Shown: one piece after another, positions 1 through 9,934 of the stretch | Layout of the letters: every line of letters starts with the position of its first letter | How positions within the stretch are numbered: position 1 is the stretch's first letter | Assembly (NCBI GenBank): GCA_014773175.1 | Contig: VXCM01000787.1 | Location: 62,001 to 126,000 of the forward strand | Direction of reading: 5' to 3' | DNA: 64,000 nt | Source: Lucifuga dentata | Taxonomy: Eukaryota; Chordata; Actinopteri; Ophidiiformes; Bythitidae | Program-made: the position numbers and the translations under genes | Notes under the pieces: model-generated | Told to the model about the DNA's origin: nothing | The model's database searches: none | Seen by the model: the letters and a program-made list of their open reading frames with translations, nothing else

Positions 1-565
1 TTGGGAGTTTCAACCAATTAAAAATGCTGTTTTTCAGCAGCCAAATCAAGAAGGTCTGAAGATTTCAGCAGTCTGAACAGTGTTTAAATGATCCAGGAGT
101 GAAGAAGAGGAAACAGTAAACCGATAATTCTCCAGCCAAGTACGTATCAGCCCCGGAGGAACAGAATTAATAACAGAAATGATCAAAACCAAATCAAAAG
201 ATTAATTTGATTAGTGCAAATACGCCTACAAAACCTTTCATTTCACAAAAGCAAATTTGACACAAACAGCATTAGAAGATTTCCAGAATAGAATGCCATT
301 AAAATTGATGATTTAAATGCGTCAAAAAAAAAAGTGATAAGTTAATAATTTAACAACACTAAGGACAGAATCAGTTATCAACTATCCTATCAAATGTTTT
401 TGTACAGCATTAGATGCCACAATAGATGACCTATGGAAATGTAAGTATGGTTTCATGCTGAAACCTAAACATTAAAGGACTGGTTCTATTCTATTCTATT
501 GTAGTTTATTATAGTTTAGCTTATTCTATTCTTCAAATAAGTCAGTCAAATAAACTGATTTTCAT
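1..565. other. AT-rich sequence, no gene seen
   Basis: No coding signal or recognised repeat. There is only a short run of TTCTA-type repeats near 484-535 just before the dinucleotide tract. Confidence 0.6.
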
Positions 566-597
566 GCTCTCTCTCTCTCTCTCTCCCTCTCTCTCTT

Positions 598-648
<51 letters not shown>
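566..648. repeat. (CT)n-(CA)n compound microsatellite
   Basis: An interrupted CT tract (to about 610) passes directly into a clean CA tract. The same CT-to-CA architecture recurs at 7783-7854. Confidence 0.95.
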
Positions 649-650
<2 letters not shown>

Positions 651-1335
651 GCCCAGACAAGGCCCACTTATTAAGCAAATGGGCATGATGTTAAACCAGT
701 CAGCTGGATAGTAATTTAAAGTTAGATGAGAGGAAAGAGAACTCTCTCTCTCTCTCTCTCTCTCTCACAACTTCATCTGACACCCCACTTTGTGTCAGGG
801 TGAAACCTTTAAACTGGTCACTTCTGATTCCTGCATTGACCCTGAAAACCATTAGCTCATTACCTCTAACTGAGTGGTCAATCGATCACTTTGTCTCTTT
901 TGTCACCGCTCCATTACCAAACGCATGCACATGCACCCCTCACACACACAGACACACATAGTTCCTTTTAGAGCTGATCTACTTACAGTCTGGCGAGCAT
1001 CATTACTTACTGCTGTCATTTAATTACAAAAGTAGACAGGAGAGAATGCATGACAACTAATATTTTCTTTCCCCCATTTCTCCTTCTCTCGCTCCTTTCC
1101 CCTCCATCTGTCTTTATATCATACTTCATCTCCCATCACCCACTTCATCTCTCCCTCTCTTTCTGCTCACCCACACATTCACATAAGAGCAGTGTCAAAG
1201 AGAATCCAATAGGTCAGGGGTGGGTGGTTTCATCTTTGCTTTCCAAATCACAGTTTCAAGTGTAAAGAGATGTATGAGGTAATTTTAGTAGCATGTAATG
1301 CTGACATTATGATAAGAATTCATTTATTTAAAATT
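649..1335. other. No gene seen; short CT tract
   Basis: Holds a (CT)n tract at about 742-766 and pyrimidine-rich DNA at 1060-1170. The 71-codon frame in that pyrimidine-rich stretch is low complexity and is not supported as coding. Confidence 0.6.
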
Positions 1336-1337
1336 GA

Positions 1338-1530
1338 GTCCTGTTTATTTGTATAGCCCAATATTACACATCGACGATTCCCAGCAAGAGACAAGGAAAA
1401 ACTCCCTACAAAACCTTAATAAATATGGAAAAAGATGGAAGGAACCTGAAGAGAGGCAATTCAGAGAACTGCCTCCTCAAAGCAAGCAAACGATACACAA
1501 CAAGAAACAATCGAAGATGATATAGACTCC
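1338..1530 (+). repeat. Degenerate dispersed teleost repeat
   Basis: The start (TTTATTTGTATAGCCCAATA) and the later phrases AAGGAAAAACTCCCTA and ATGGAAGGAACCT match, from memory, a repeat very common in fish genomes. Compared with that remembered form this copy is shortened and diverged. It directly abuts the next mobile element. The family name was not assigned. Confidence 0.5.
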
Positions 1531-1535
1531 AGCGA

Positions 1536-2322
1536 TTAAAGGACCAAGACTGTGATTTTACAATGACTACTATGCTTGTACATGTAATTCTACTAACAAC
1601 CAATTTCCCAACACGTAAAACTGTATTTTATTTTCCTGTTATATTGCCATATCCCCTAATGTTCCAATATCAAATGTTCAGGTCATACATCCACCTTAAA
1701 CTTTAATGTTTTGCCTGCTAACACTTGCACTCAAATATAGAAAGCATGGTCGTTTTCAAATTCGCTGTAAAAGCCGTCTTCTCTGAGGACTATATTCTCT
1801 GGCGGAGACAAACATTTTCTTCCATGGAGCTCTGCCTTGGAACAGTTAAATAAAGTTGCTTTGACAAAAAAAAAAAAAAAAAANAAAAAAAAAAAAAAAA
1901 AGTAGTAGACGTCATGTTAGCTGTGTTGGATTACTTGTCTCAGGCTTGTTTAGAATCTCCAAGCTAATTTTAATAGCTGATGAACTGAAACCAATGACAG
2001 TCTGGAAGGTAGGAAAGCCAATTCTGCAATGCAAAACCACCGGTGTGGTCATTTCAAGGACAATATCAGCGATTTTGCAAAATATACTAATTTAGAGGTA
2101 AACTTTAGATTTTTTTTCTTTCTACATTCAGACTTATGTGTTAGCAGGCTAAATAATGAATTTTAACTCCTGAACATCTGATTTTGAGAGATTAAGGGAT
2201 TTGGCAAAATAACAGGAAAATTAAATTACGGCTTTATGGAAATTGTTTTCCAGGAATGTCACACGTATGGGGGTAGTACTTATTGGGCTGAAACATGCTA
2301 AACTAACGGCGTAGTCCTTTAA
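1536..2322 (+). mobile_element. Family A palindromic TTAA element, copy 1
   Basis: Begins TTAAAGGACC and ends GTCCTTTAA. The left arm (to about 1770), a centre with GACTATATTCTCTGGCGG, and a right arm containing GATTAAGGGATTTGGCAAAA line up with the other copies. It has no coding capacity. A poly-A tract with a one-base gap (N at 1884) interrupts the centre. Near 2036-2075 the phrases CACCGGTGTGGTC and AAGGACAATATCAGCGATTT look like an internal right end meeting a left end, so this copy may be composite. The TTAA ends suggest a Kolobok/T2-type non-autonomous transposon; this is an inference. Confidence 0.8.
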
Positions 2323-2778
2323 GCCCTGATCTAAATCCACACGTGTGGTCAAACTAACTGAGACAGTCCAGTGAAAAAGTCAAAATTAAATATCCAGATC
2401 AGTCTTCTTCCTTGTCATATGTTTTTTAGAATGGGAAGGGTTCATGGAGGGGGCAGCTAATAGGGGTGGGGAGTGTTCCCCACAAACTCCCTCCCGAAAT
2501 ACAGTCAAAGCAGGATCAAGCAGACAACCTTCGCACATTTCCCTCTGTACTCTGCTACTGGGCTTAAAACTGTGATTTAAGAAGCTGCAGAATATCACAA
2601 GGTCTAGTCCACTGTCAGATGAACCATCAACTTCCTGTCACACACACACACACACACACGCATGCACGAACACGCGCAGATTTCTGTCAGCAGAGCTCAC
2701 AGATACACTCATCGCTTGATTTCTATGGACCCTAAACACAGCTCTACCGTACCTGAAAGAGTTGGAAACAAAGTCAGA

Positions 2779-2809
<31 letters not shown>

Positions 2810-2869
2810 AGGTGTTTTCACAGAGAATCACTTCACATACCTTCAAAACGCGACAGATGCACAATAAAT
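2323..2869. other. No gene seen; CA and CT tracts
   Basis: Includes (CA)n at about 2638-2659 and (CT)n at 2782-2809. If the minus-strand candidate exon at 2981-3044 is real, this stretch is the start of its first intron. Confidence 0.5.
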
Positions 2870-3245
2870 AAATCCACGTTTGCTGTAAATCCGCTCAATT
2901 CCGGTGTTTCCTAGTGACACAACTAGTCGGCTGAAATAAAAAAAAAAGAAAGAAAAGAAAAGAAAGAAACGATCCCTTGCCTTGAAATCCAAAGAGGAAA
3001 GCGACGCCGGGGATCCAAATGGTGTGTATCCAGAAGTAACGCATGGTGTCCGTGAATCAGGCGCAAAAGCTCCGCGATCAACCAGAAGAACCTTCGTCTC
3101 TAGTGGTAAATTTTCTGCAAAGAGGCTGAAGCTGATCGGAGGGAGAAATCCCAGTCTGAGTGCTGATGAAAGCAGGAGCTGCTGGACTCTCTGTCAAAGC
3201 TCCATCTGCTGCTTTCAGCGCGAACATCAGCGACCCCTATCGCTA
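2870..3245 (-). promoter_or_regulatory. CpG-rich patch, candidate promoter and 5' UTR
   Basis: By eye this stretch holds around twenty CpG dinucleotides (for example GCGACGCCGG, CTCCGCGATC, CAGCGCGAAC), while flanking DNA is AT-rich and CpG-poor. It surrounds a minus-strand ATG in a good context (ACACCATGC). Upstream on the minus strand lie a weak TATA-like ACTATAGC near 3245 and a CT tract (GA on the plus strand, 3255-3296). CpG-rich patches of this kind usually mark vertebrate promoters. No transcript evidence is available here. Confidence 0.45.
2981..3044 (-). CDS. Candidate first coding exon with signal-peptide-like product
   Basis: On the minus strand an ATG at 3044 (A at position -3, context ACACCATGC) opens a 21-codon frame starting MRYFWIHTIW. 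It continues with a hydrophobic stretch around PGVAFLFGF, as in a signal peptide. Immediately after codon 21 plus one base comes CAAG|GCAAGG, a close match to the minor GC-type splice donor (AG|GCAAG). The exon would therefore be phase 1 and splice leftward, out of the window. Without splicing the frame runs into a pyrimidine-rich tract and stops after about 40 codons. The CpG-rich setting supports a real 5' end. The protein was not recognised; a secreted or membrane protein is the natural guess. A chance short frame remains possible. Confidence 0.35.
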
Positions 3246-3252
3246 TAGTGCC

Positions 3253-3254
<2 letters not shown>

Positions 3255-3296
<42 letters not shown>
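3255..3296. repeat. (GA)n microsatellite
   Basis: A clean GA tract just upstream (minus-strand sense) of the CpG-rich patch. A short (TG)n follows at about 3331-3346. Confidence 0.95.
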
Positions 3297-3301
<5 letters not shown>

Positions 3302-3350
3302 CCATCTCTTTGATCTAGACTGTGGATGCTTGTGTGTGTGTGTGTGGGGC

Positions 3351-3825
3351 CCTCATTCATAAACGCCTGTTATAAAACAAACCGACAAGCAAACATTAAG
3401 GCCCGGGCGACGTTTAAAACTGTATTTGCCTCACGTGTTGATCAGTAACTTTGATAAATTCACATTGCTGAACAGTTTTTAAATGGTGAGTTGATCACCA
3501 TTAATTAAAATCCGATCTGACGCACGTTCTTGTGGCGCTCTGTTCATTCATAACTTCACCTGTTGCGCTGCAGGTCTGAGTTCCTCAGGCAAATACCACC
3601 GCACTCCCCCCCCCCCCANCCCCCCCCCAAACACACCACAGAGGTTAATATACCTGTTATTTTAGTGTCAGTCTTAGATGAATCAAGATAAAATGCAGCA
3701 GCTCATTGACACGCTGATCTTTATTTGGGTTTTACCTGTTACACCTCACAACATTACCATAAGGTGCGCTGATTGTCAGAATATTTATGCATGAGCTTCA
3801 ATTATCACTGTGCGCATTTAGGGCA
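3351..3825 (+). repeat. Family B dispersed repeat, copy 1
   Basis: Starts CCTCATTCATAAACGCCTGT. The later phrases CAGCAGCTCATTGACACGCTGATCTT, GTGCGCTGATTG and GAGCTTCAATTATCACTGTG align with copies at 17740 and 53090. A C-run with a one-base gap (N at 3619) interrupts it. No open frame and no clear inverted ends were seen. This copy is more GC- and CpG-rich than the others, so it may be younger. Confidence 0.65.
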
Positions 3826-4149
3826 ATACTACACCCACAGCGCCATTTTTTATGACTGCCCTAATATGTTCCTGCTAAAGCTCTTAAACTGCGTTGCAGT
3901 ATTTCATGGTCCAGGAGTGATAGCAGAACTATAACCTGGACAACATATTTCATTCAGCACCACAACCTTTAAAGTTTTTTTTTTTTTTTTTTTTTTTGGA
4001 TGAAGCGAGGGAAATATGATAAGGAAGGAAAGCAAAATCTGTTTTACCAATCATTGATGTGTAGCCTATTTTTTTATTTTTTTTTTATTTTTTTTGTGCT
4101 GTGCTGTGATAAGCCAAAAAATTCAACCTTATAAGCTCCATTTAACATT
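3826..4149. other. No gene seen; poly-T tracts
   Basis: Holds T-runs at about 3976-3997 and 4070-4095 and nothing recognisable besides. Confidence 0.6.
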
Positions 4150-4593
4150 GAAGGACCACACTGGTGATTTTGCATGTTTGAAACAAATATATATATATAT
4201 ATATATAACCTGCATAGACGTGACATTACTGACAACCTTTATTCCAAATATACTACTGGAGCAATAAATTGTTTTTCCTACCTTCCAGACATATATTTGT
4301 TTCAGTTCATTTCAGCACCTCTATAAAACAATAAACTTGTAGAGCCTTGAAAAAAAAATGATTGAGATAGGTAATCCATCACAGCGAACACTATTTTTTA
4401 TTTATTTTATTTAATTGTATTTATTGTCAAACTGACTTAATTTAACTGGTCCAGAGCTACAAAGAAGAAGTTGTATGTCTCCGCCAGGAAATATAATCTC
4501 TGGAGAAGACAGCTATACCAAGATATTCAAATGACCGTTGTCTTCTACAATCATGCATAAGTGTAAGAAAGAAAAATGATAATAATAATAATG

Positions 4594-4638
<45 letters not shown>

Positions 4639-4850
4639 GCAATAATAATAATAATAATAACAATAATAATAATTTTAAGGTGAGTATATCACCTGAACAT
4701 TTTAATTTTGAAAGATTAGGGGACATTACCAAACAACACAGAAAATAAAATATGGTTATATGTTTTGTAAAATGGTTGAAAGTAAGGTAATGTGTATGTG
4801 GGTTATTGGGCTCAAATATGCTAAATCAAATCACCGGTCTGGTCCCTTAA
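4150..4850 (-). mobile_element. Family A palindromic TTAA element, copy 2
   Basis: Ends are TTGAAGGACCACACTGGTGA and CCGGTCTGGTCCCTTAA. The centre is reversed relative to copy 1: ACCTTCCAGACATATATTTG and CCAGAGCTACAAAG come before CGCCAGGAAATATAATCTCTG. It carries an (AT)n tract near 4186-4206 and an (AAT)n expansion at 4577-4673. No coding capacity. Confidence 0.8.
4577..4673. repeat. (AAT)n microsatellite inside family A copy 2
   Basis: A nearly continuous AAT array with a few GAT, CAG and CAA interruptions. It sits at the start of the element's right arm. Confidence 0.95.
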
Positions 4851-5046
4851 TATTAAAAGCTGGCATGTCAGTGATACATGATGCCCTGTGTGAAGAACGA
4901 CGTTGCTGACTGTAGTCCAGCAATGTTTGGCTCATGTACTGTATATTCTGTATATACTGTACATGTATACTGTAGTCATGTACCATGTAATGTACTATAT
5001 ACTGTATCCAAAGTATATAGTAGTGTAAAAAAGTGTAAAATGTTTC

Positions 5047-5099
<53 letters not shown>

Positions 5100-5745
5100 N
5101 TTTTTTTTTTTTTTTTTGTAGATACAGAAACCACAATCATTTGAAGTTTCCCTCCAAGCCAAAATGTTGATTCATGCACTAAAAAGTATTTAACAATCAC
5201 CGATAAACTTTTTTGGCATGTAATTAAAATAAAATAAAGGGGTGTTTCAAAGTTAAAGTGATCCTCTGCATGCAGTGCTTGTGGAGGATTTATAGGAGTT
5301 ACTTTGCCGTGCGGAGTAACTATCTGCTTCAGTTTCTAGTGAAAAGAGAGTCTAGTTGGTTTCTCTGGAGAAAGCCACTTATCTGTGTGCATACAAGTGT
5401 GGTGTTTTCCCCATGAAATCCTGACAGCAGATTTATTATACATAGTTATCCTGGCAGAGAGGAGCTTGTTGCTTTACGTTTTTTTGAGCTTGATGCAGGA
5501 AGAGTTTCTACAGGATAAAAACCATGAGCACATATATGTCAACTTTAATTATAACTTTAAAACTTGTTTAATTCTAAAAGAAAATAAATTTTTTAAGATG
5601 ATAGACTTCTGAGTTTTGTTTTTTTTTGTTTTTTGTTTTTTTTTTATGTCTTTTATGTTAATTCTATCTACTGAAGTGTATGGAGAACTGGCCTGAGATG
5701 TCTTCCCCAAATTTATTCATATTGAAGCACTAAGTGTCTTTTTTA
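4851..5745. other. No gene seen; TACTGTA-rich DNA, CA tract, one-base gap
   Basis: At 4930-5015 ACTGTATA-like words recur and give weak inverted repeats. A (CA)n tract at about 5050-5098 meets a poly-T run across a single N at 5100, an assembly gap. The rest is AT-rich. Confidence 0.6.
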
Positions 5746-5925
5746 AACATTAAACTTTAAGATGGGTGAACCACCTGTAAATTTGATTTTGAAAGATTAA
5801 GGGACTTGGAAACATAACAGGAAACTAAAATACATTTTAAGGTAGTTGTCAGTAAGAAAACATGTATGGAGGATATGTATATTGGGCTTAAACATGCAAA
5901 CTCGCCACCAGTATGGTCCTTTAAC
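5746..5925. mobile_element. Family A element, copy 3 (one arm only)
   Basis: Contains only one arm: ACTTTAAGATGGGTGAACCA, GATTTTGAAAGATTAAGGGA, and the end GGGCTTAAACATGCAAAC...CAGTATGGTCCTTTAA. The centre and opposite arm are missing, so orientation cannot be fixed. Confidence 0.7.
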
Positions 5926-7781
5926 TTGGTTTCTTGACCTTTGCCCTCATTCAATAGAAACCTGTTCACTGCAGCTTGCAGCAACATTTTCTATCCTATT
6001 TGAATTTTTTGTGCAGTTTTGTTTCTCTTTAAATTCATTTCTGTGGCGCTTCAACAACTGAGACCTTATGACACTGTTTGACTATGTTTGGAAAGTTAAT
6101 TTACATTCTCTACCTGTTTCCATCACACTTTTCATTTGTATTTTACCCCAGAGGAGAACAGCACCATTTTCATTTCAACATGCCAGGAGTGACACAAAGA
6201 AAAACAAAGCAAAGGTTAGACAGAATCCTATATATAAAAAAAAAAACAAAAATCAAAAAAAAAAAAAANAAAAAAAAAAAAAACAATATGCAGTGAATAC
6301 ATTTTGCTGTCACAGTCATTGATGTGAGGTTCCTGATTCCCAAAGACAAATGAAGTCATCTTTCATCTTGCAGTTAAACTGCAAAGGTCATCGGTCAGTG
6401 AAATGAAATGTAAATGATTACTGCCTTGCAGACGGGCTGAATTCTTTCATACATTATTAATGATGCTACCATATGATATCAGATGTTTATGTGTGGGGCA
6501 GCGGAGGGTGTATGTGTGTGCCTTGTAAGATAATGTTCATAGCTATCTTAACACATTTAGGGAACTTCAAAGTCTCGTAAGAGAATGTTAATGCTCTTAG
6601 TCTTCACTCTGAGCCACATCAATGCTATCCACCATAGCATCCATCACAGACTTGCTGTTCAGTAAATACAACTTCATATTCCCTTCAACGGTGTGCAGCA
6701 TGACCATAACAAAAATCATTTAGGGACAGTAGGCAGAAAGTTAATATAATCCATTTTGAAAAACCACACAGCTCCATAAATATGCAATGCTTCCCACAGA
6801 CAACTGTTAGCAATGCATAACTCTACTGTGGCCAGATGGCAGCTTTAATGTGTTGGTAGAAAATGATTTCACAGTAGCCAGTGCCACTAAAATCTTTGCA
6901 AAATACTAAGATCTTGTTGAAAGAAGCCATTTATATCATGTGATGTAAGAAACAAGGCAAATGTGCAAGTCCAAGTGGCTTTTTACATTTCTGCAATCAG
7001 AGATTTACCTCTGTATGTGAAAACAAGCTCTACTCATTACATTCCCTCATTAGGGGGGAATTGAGATTCATTTCACAGAGTGCAGTCCACTCGTGTCTTA
7101 TACTGAGCACCAAGTTCAAAGCTCCTGACCCTTAAGTGTCTTTTTTTATAATTAATTCCAGCCCACAGTGTGTCTGTCCTCCAAATAGGCTTTGGATGTC
7201 AGGGTGAAAGCCTCAGGCTGGTGTTATAGAATTTTCTGCTATATATGAGTCATAGATGATAGGAATCTCTTCTATCTCAGAGGAGGAAATAAAGGAATTT
7301 CAGGCTTGGTTATGCTGGAATACATCACATACATTACATATGTAATGATGCAGTACATTTTGGGGGTTAGAGTGGAGGTGGGCTGAATGAAGAGAGAGGG
7401 AATCTGTGGGCTGGAGTTGAGAAAATGTAAATTGTTCACTGCTCAAGATACACTCTCACACCAAGTGACATGCTGAAGAAAAAAACTGGGCTTTAGTTTT
7501 TCTCTTGATTACCCATACAAGCCAGATTAATAATGGGGAGGAAAGAGAGAGAGAGTGGCAAGAAAAAGAAGGACAAAATTGATACCAGAAAAGTTGAAAG
7601 AAAAAAAAACAACTATAAATTTAATATGCAGACACAGAAATAGAGATCAAGAAAGAGATCATAAACCTGAAAAAAAAAGAGGAAAGAGATACAATATGTT
7701 GTGGTAAACATCAAGACCTCTGTGACTCTGCATCAGTCTCCTTCCCTCAAGACCATGTCAGCTCTGATTGTTCTTCCCATG

Positions 7782-7782
<1 letters not shown>
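5926..7782. other. No gene seen
   Basis: Poly-A with a one-base gap lies at about 6236-6284 (N at 6269). The remainder looks like single-copy AT-rich DNA with purine-rich stretches near 7540-7690. No splice-flanked frame was found. Confidence 0.55.

Positions 7783-7854
<72 letters not shown>
7783..7854. repeat. (CT)n-(CA)n compound microsatellite
   Basis: CT tract to about 7816, TTTCT, then CA to 7854. It abuts the left end of a Tc1-like element, whose expected TA flank reads CA here. The microsatellite may have grown over the insertion junction. Confidence 0.95.
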
Positions 7855-7856
<2 letters not shown>

Positions 7857-8005
7857 GGGGTCCAAAAGTCTGAGACCACTGTGAAAATGCTTCTATTTTG
7901 CATTCTTTTTGAATTTAATACAAGATTTTTTTTTTAATATCATCTTCACAATTCAAATGAAAAGTTGAATTTTTTTTAAAAAATGCAGATGAATTTCAGA
8001 ATATC

Positions 8006-8130
8006 TTAGTATTTGGTATGCCTTCCTTTTGCTTTAATGACAGCATGCACTCGAGCTGGCTTGGACTCCACAAGATTGTACAAAACCTGATGAGCCAAGT
8101 TATCCCAGCATGATTTGACAATGTTCCGAA
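8006..8130 (-). pseudogene. Tc1 transposase C-terminal remnant
   Basis: Reading the minus strand toward a TAA stop at 8006-8008 gives about 40 codons. They include LYNLVESKPARVHAVIKAKG and then RHTKY and the stop. Tc1-family transposases typically finish with NLVESMPRR..AVIKAKGGHTKY, so this is the extreme C terminus. The helix-turn-helix and DDE catalytic parts are absent, so it cannot be functional. Confidence 0.85.
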
Positions 8131-8262
8131 GAGCTTCTTGTGACGTCAGACTTTCTGATTATTTCCAGATTTACATGGAAAACATCACAGATTTTNAGAG
8201 CTTCTTGTGACGTCAGACTTTCTGATTATTTCCAGATTTACATGGAAAACATCACAGATTTT
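8130..8262. other. 66-bp duplication flanking a one-base gap (N at 8196)
   Basis: Bases 8130-8195 and 8197-8262 are identical (AGAGCTTCTTGTGACGTCAG to CATCACAGATTTT) and are separated only by N. This is the pattern of two contig ends that overlap but were not merged, so the true element probably has one copy. Confidence 0.85.
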
Positions 8263-8294
8263 TGATGTGATCTCAGACTTTTGGACCCCACTGT

Positions 8295-8679
8295 ATATAT
8301 AGCTGCAATTAGGCTGTTCAAGAGGAGATGCCAGTAGCTTCTGCTCAAAGAGTTTCTACTGGTCTTTTATGTAGGGCTTTTTTGTTTTTTTCTCTCTTTT
8401 TTTTCCATTTTGGACAGAAAGTGTTAGCAGTCCATGTGACCATGTGACTGACTGAGGGAGGTAGGAAAGATTTTGACTGCTAATTACATCATTTATAATC
8501 TTCAGCTTTGCACCCCATTCTGGATCGAGCTGTAGCCTCACTTCCTCACATTTGTAATATTTTGCAGGCTTGTTACATCAACACTAAGAACAGCAACAAT
8601 AAATCCAAAACTGGACTACAGAATTAAATACTGTTCAAAGCCATGTTGTTCATTCATTACCCCATGGTCCTCTGATACT
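8295..8679. other. No gene seen
   Basis: AT-rich with T-runs near 8380-8405. No repeat was recognised. Confidence 0.55.
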
Positions 8680-9160
8680 AAAAGAAGCAACCTGGTGATG
8701 TTGCATGTTTGACCCCAAAATATACAACTCGCATACAGGTAATTTATCACAGTTTATCACAGCAAACATGATGTCTATTAAATTTTTTGTTGAAGTAACT
8801 TTATTTGCTTAAAGTTACTTTATTTAACTGGCCCAACATGGAGCTGCACACAATACAATGTATGTCTCCACCAGGGAGGAGAAGACTGTTTTTACTGAGA
8901 AATAAATAAATAAATTAAAAAAAAACAAAAAAAAAACATCCCCTCTACATTCAGACGTATGTGGTAGGAGGTGAAATATTGAATTTTAAGTGGGTGTAAT
9001 ATCTGAATATTTGATTTTGAAAGATTAGGGGATTTGAAAAAATAACAGAAAAAAATAAAATAAAATACTGCTTTATGTTTTGGAAATTGGTTGTCAGTGG
9101 CACAATGTGTATGCAGGTAGTATTCGTTGGGCTTAAACATGTAAAATTGCCGGTATCATC
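8680..9160 (-). mobile_element. Family A element, copy 4 (reverse, internally deleted)
   Basis: The left end carries CCTGGTGATGTTGCATGTTT. The reversed centre follows: ATCACAGCAAACATGATG, AACATGGAGCTGCACA, TCTCCACCAGGGAGGAG. Then a complete right arm runs from CATCCCCTCTACATTCAGAC to GGGCTTAAACATGTAAAATT. Most of the left arm is deleted and both termini are diverged. Confidence 0.75.
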
Positions 9161-9888
9161 AGATTGTTGGGTATATGTATATGTGTGCTACATGCCGGTT
9201 TACATTTTTCAATCCCCCAGAGGAACGAACATATCATAAACTGATTTTGTCTCCCTTTCAGCACCATGGCCAGCGACATATAGAGTTGAAAAGCAGACCT
9301 CAAAATATCAGTAACTGTCTTATATTTTGCCGTTCTGTGTTTGGATCTGCTGTTGCTTTAATATATTCCATATTCATTCAGATTTTTTTTTTTTTATGTG
9401 TTTTAGCTCGACAGTGNTATTCATTCAGATTTTTTTTTTTTAATGTGTTTTAGCTCGACAGTGTCTTCTTCTCCTCACAGCAGTCTTTCTTATAGCATTT
9501 ACACTACCATATCTTCCCTTCTTCGAATAGAGTAACCCTTCTGACCAGAGCTACAGGACAAATTGGAGCAAAAAAGTTCACACTTCTAACAAGCAGAGCA
9601 GAAATAGATGTCTAAGAAATTAATGAACAGCAGTACAACGCCCAGTGTTCAAAGTCCATAGTTAGAGATGCTCTGGCAATGTCCAGATACTGTAACTAGG
9701 AAGGAAATATTATCAAATTATTTAAGGTCTGTGTTGATATTCCTTATTTTTTAACATATCTGGTATCACATTTCACCAGCTACAAAGATGGAGATAAGCA
9801 ATGTCCTTACATACATACGTTGACTCTGCATTGTGTTCACTTCACGTCCTTAGTACAGATTTTACCACAAAAAATAGACAAAGTTATA
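9161..9888. other. No gene seen; gap-flanking duplication
   Basis: Bases 9371-9416 and 9418-9463 are near-identical 46-bp copies (TATTCATTCAGATTT to GCTCGACAGTG, one T/A difference) around N at 9417. This is probably an unmerged contig overlap. Nothing else was recognised. Confidence 0.75.
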
Positions 9889-9890
9889 AA

Positions 9891-9934
<44 letters not shown>
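9889..9934. repeat. (AAAG)n microsatellite
   Basis: About eleven tandem AAAG units. Confidence 0.95.

Larger units (their letters stand above)
7853..8294 (-). mobile_element. Tc1-like transposon, internally deleted
   Basis: Both ends begin CAGTGGGGTCCAAAAGTC; the left end and the reverse complement of the right end agree over 22 bases. Tc1/mariner elements are normally about 1.2-1.6 kb with TA at each flank. Here about 440 bp remains, including a 66-bp duplication around an assembly gap. The right flank is TA, while the left flank is lost in the CA tract. The remnant of the transposase gene is on the minus strand. Confidence 0.85.

Noticed and set aside
2982..3248. 88-codon plus-strand frame in the CpG-rich patch
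   Set aside because: Starts at a TTG, not ATG, and no domain is visible; it is better explained as the antisense of a candidate 5' UTR and first exon.
4457..5144. Frames made of poly-leucine, poly-valine/cysteine or histidine/threonine
   Set aside because: Translations of AAT and CA microsatellites.
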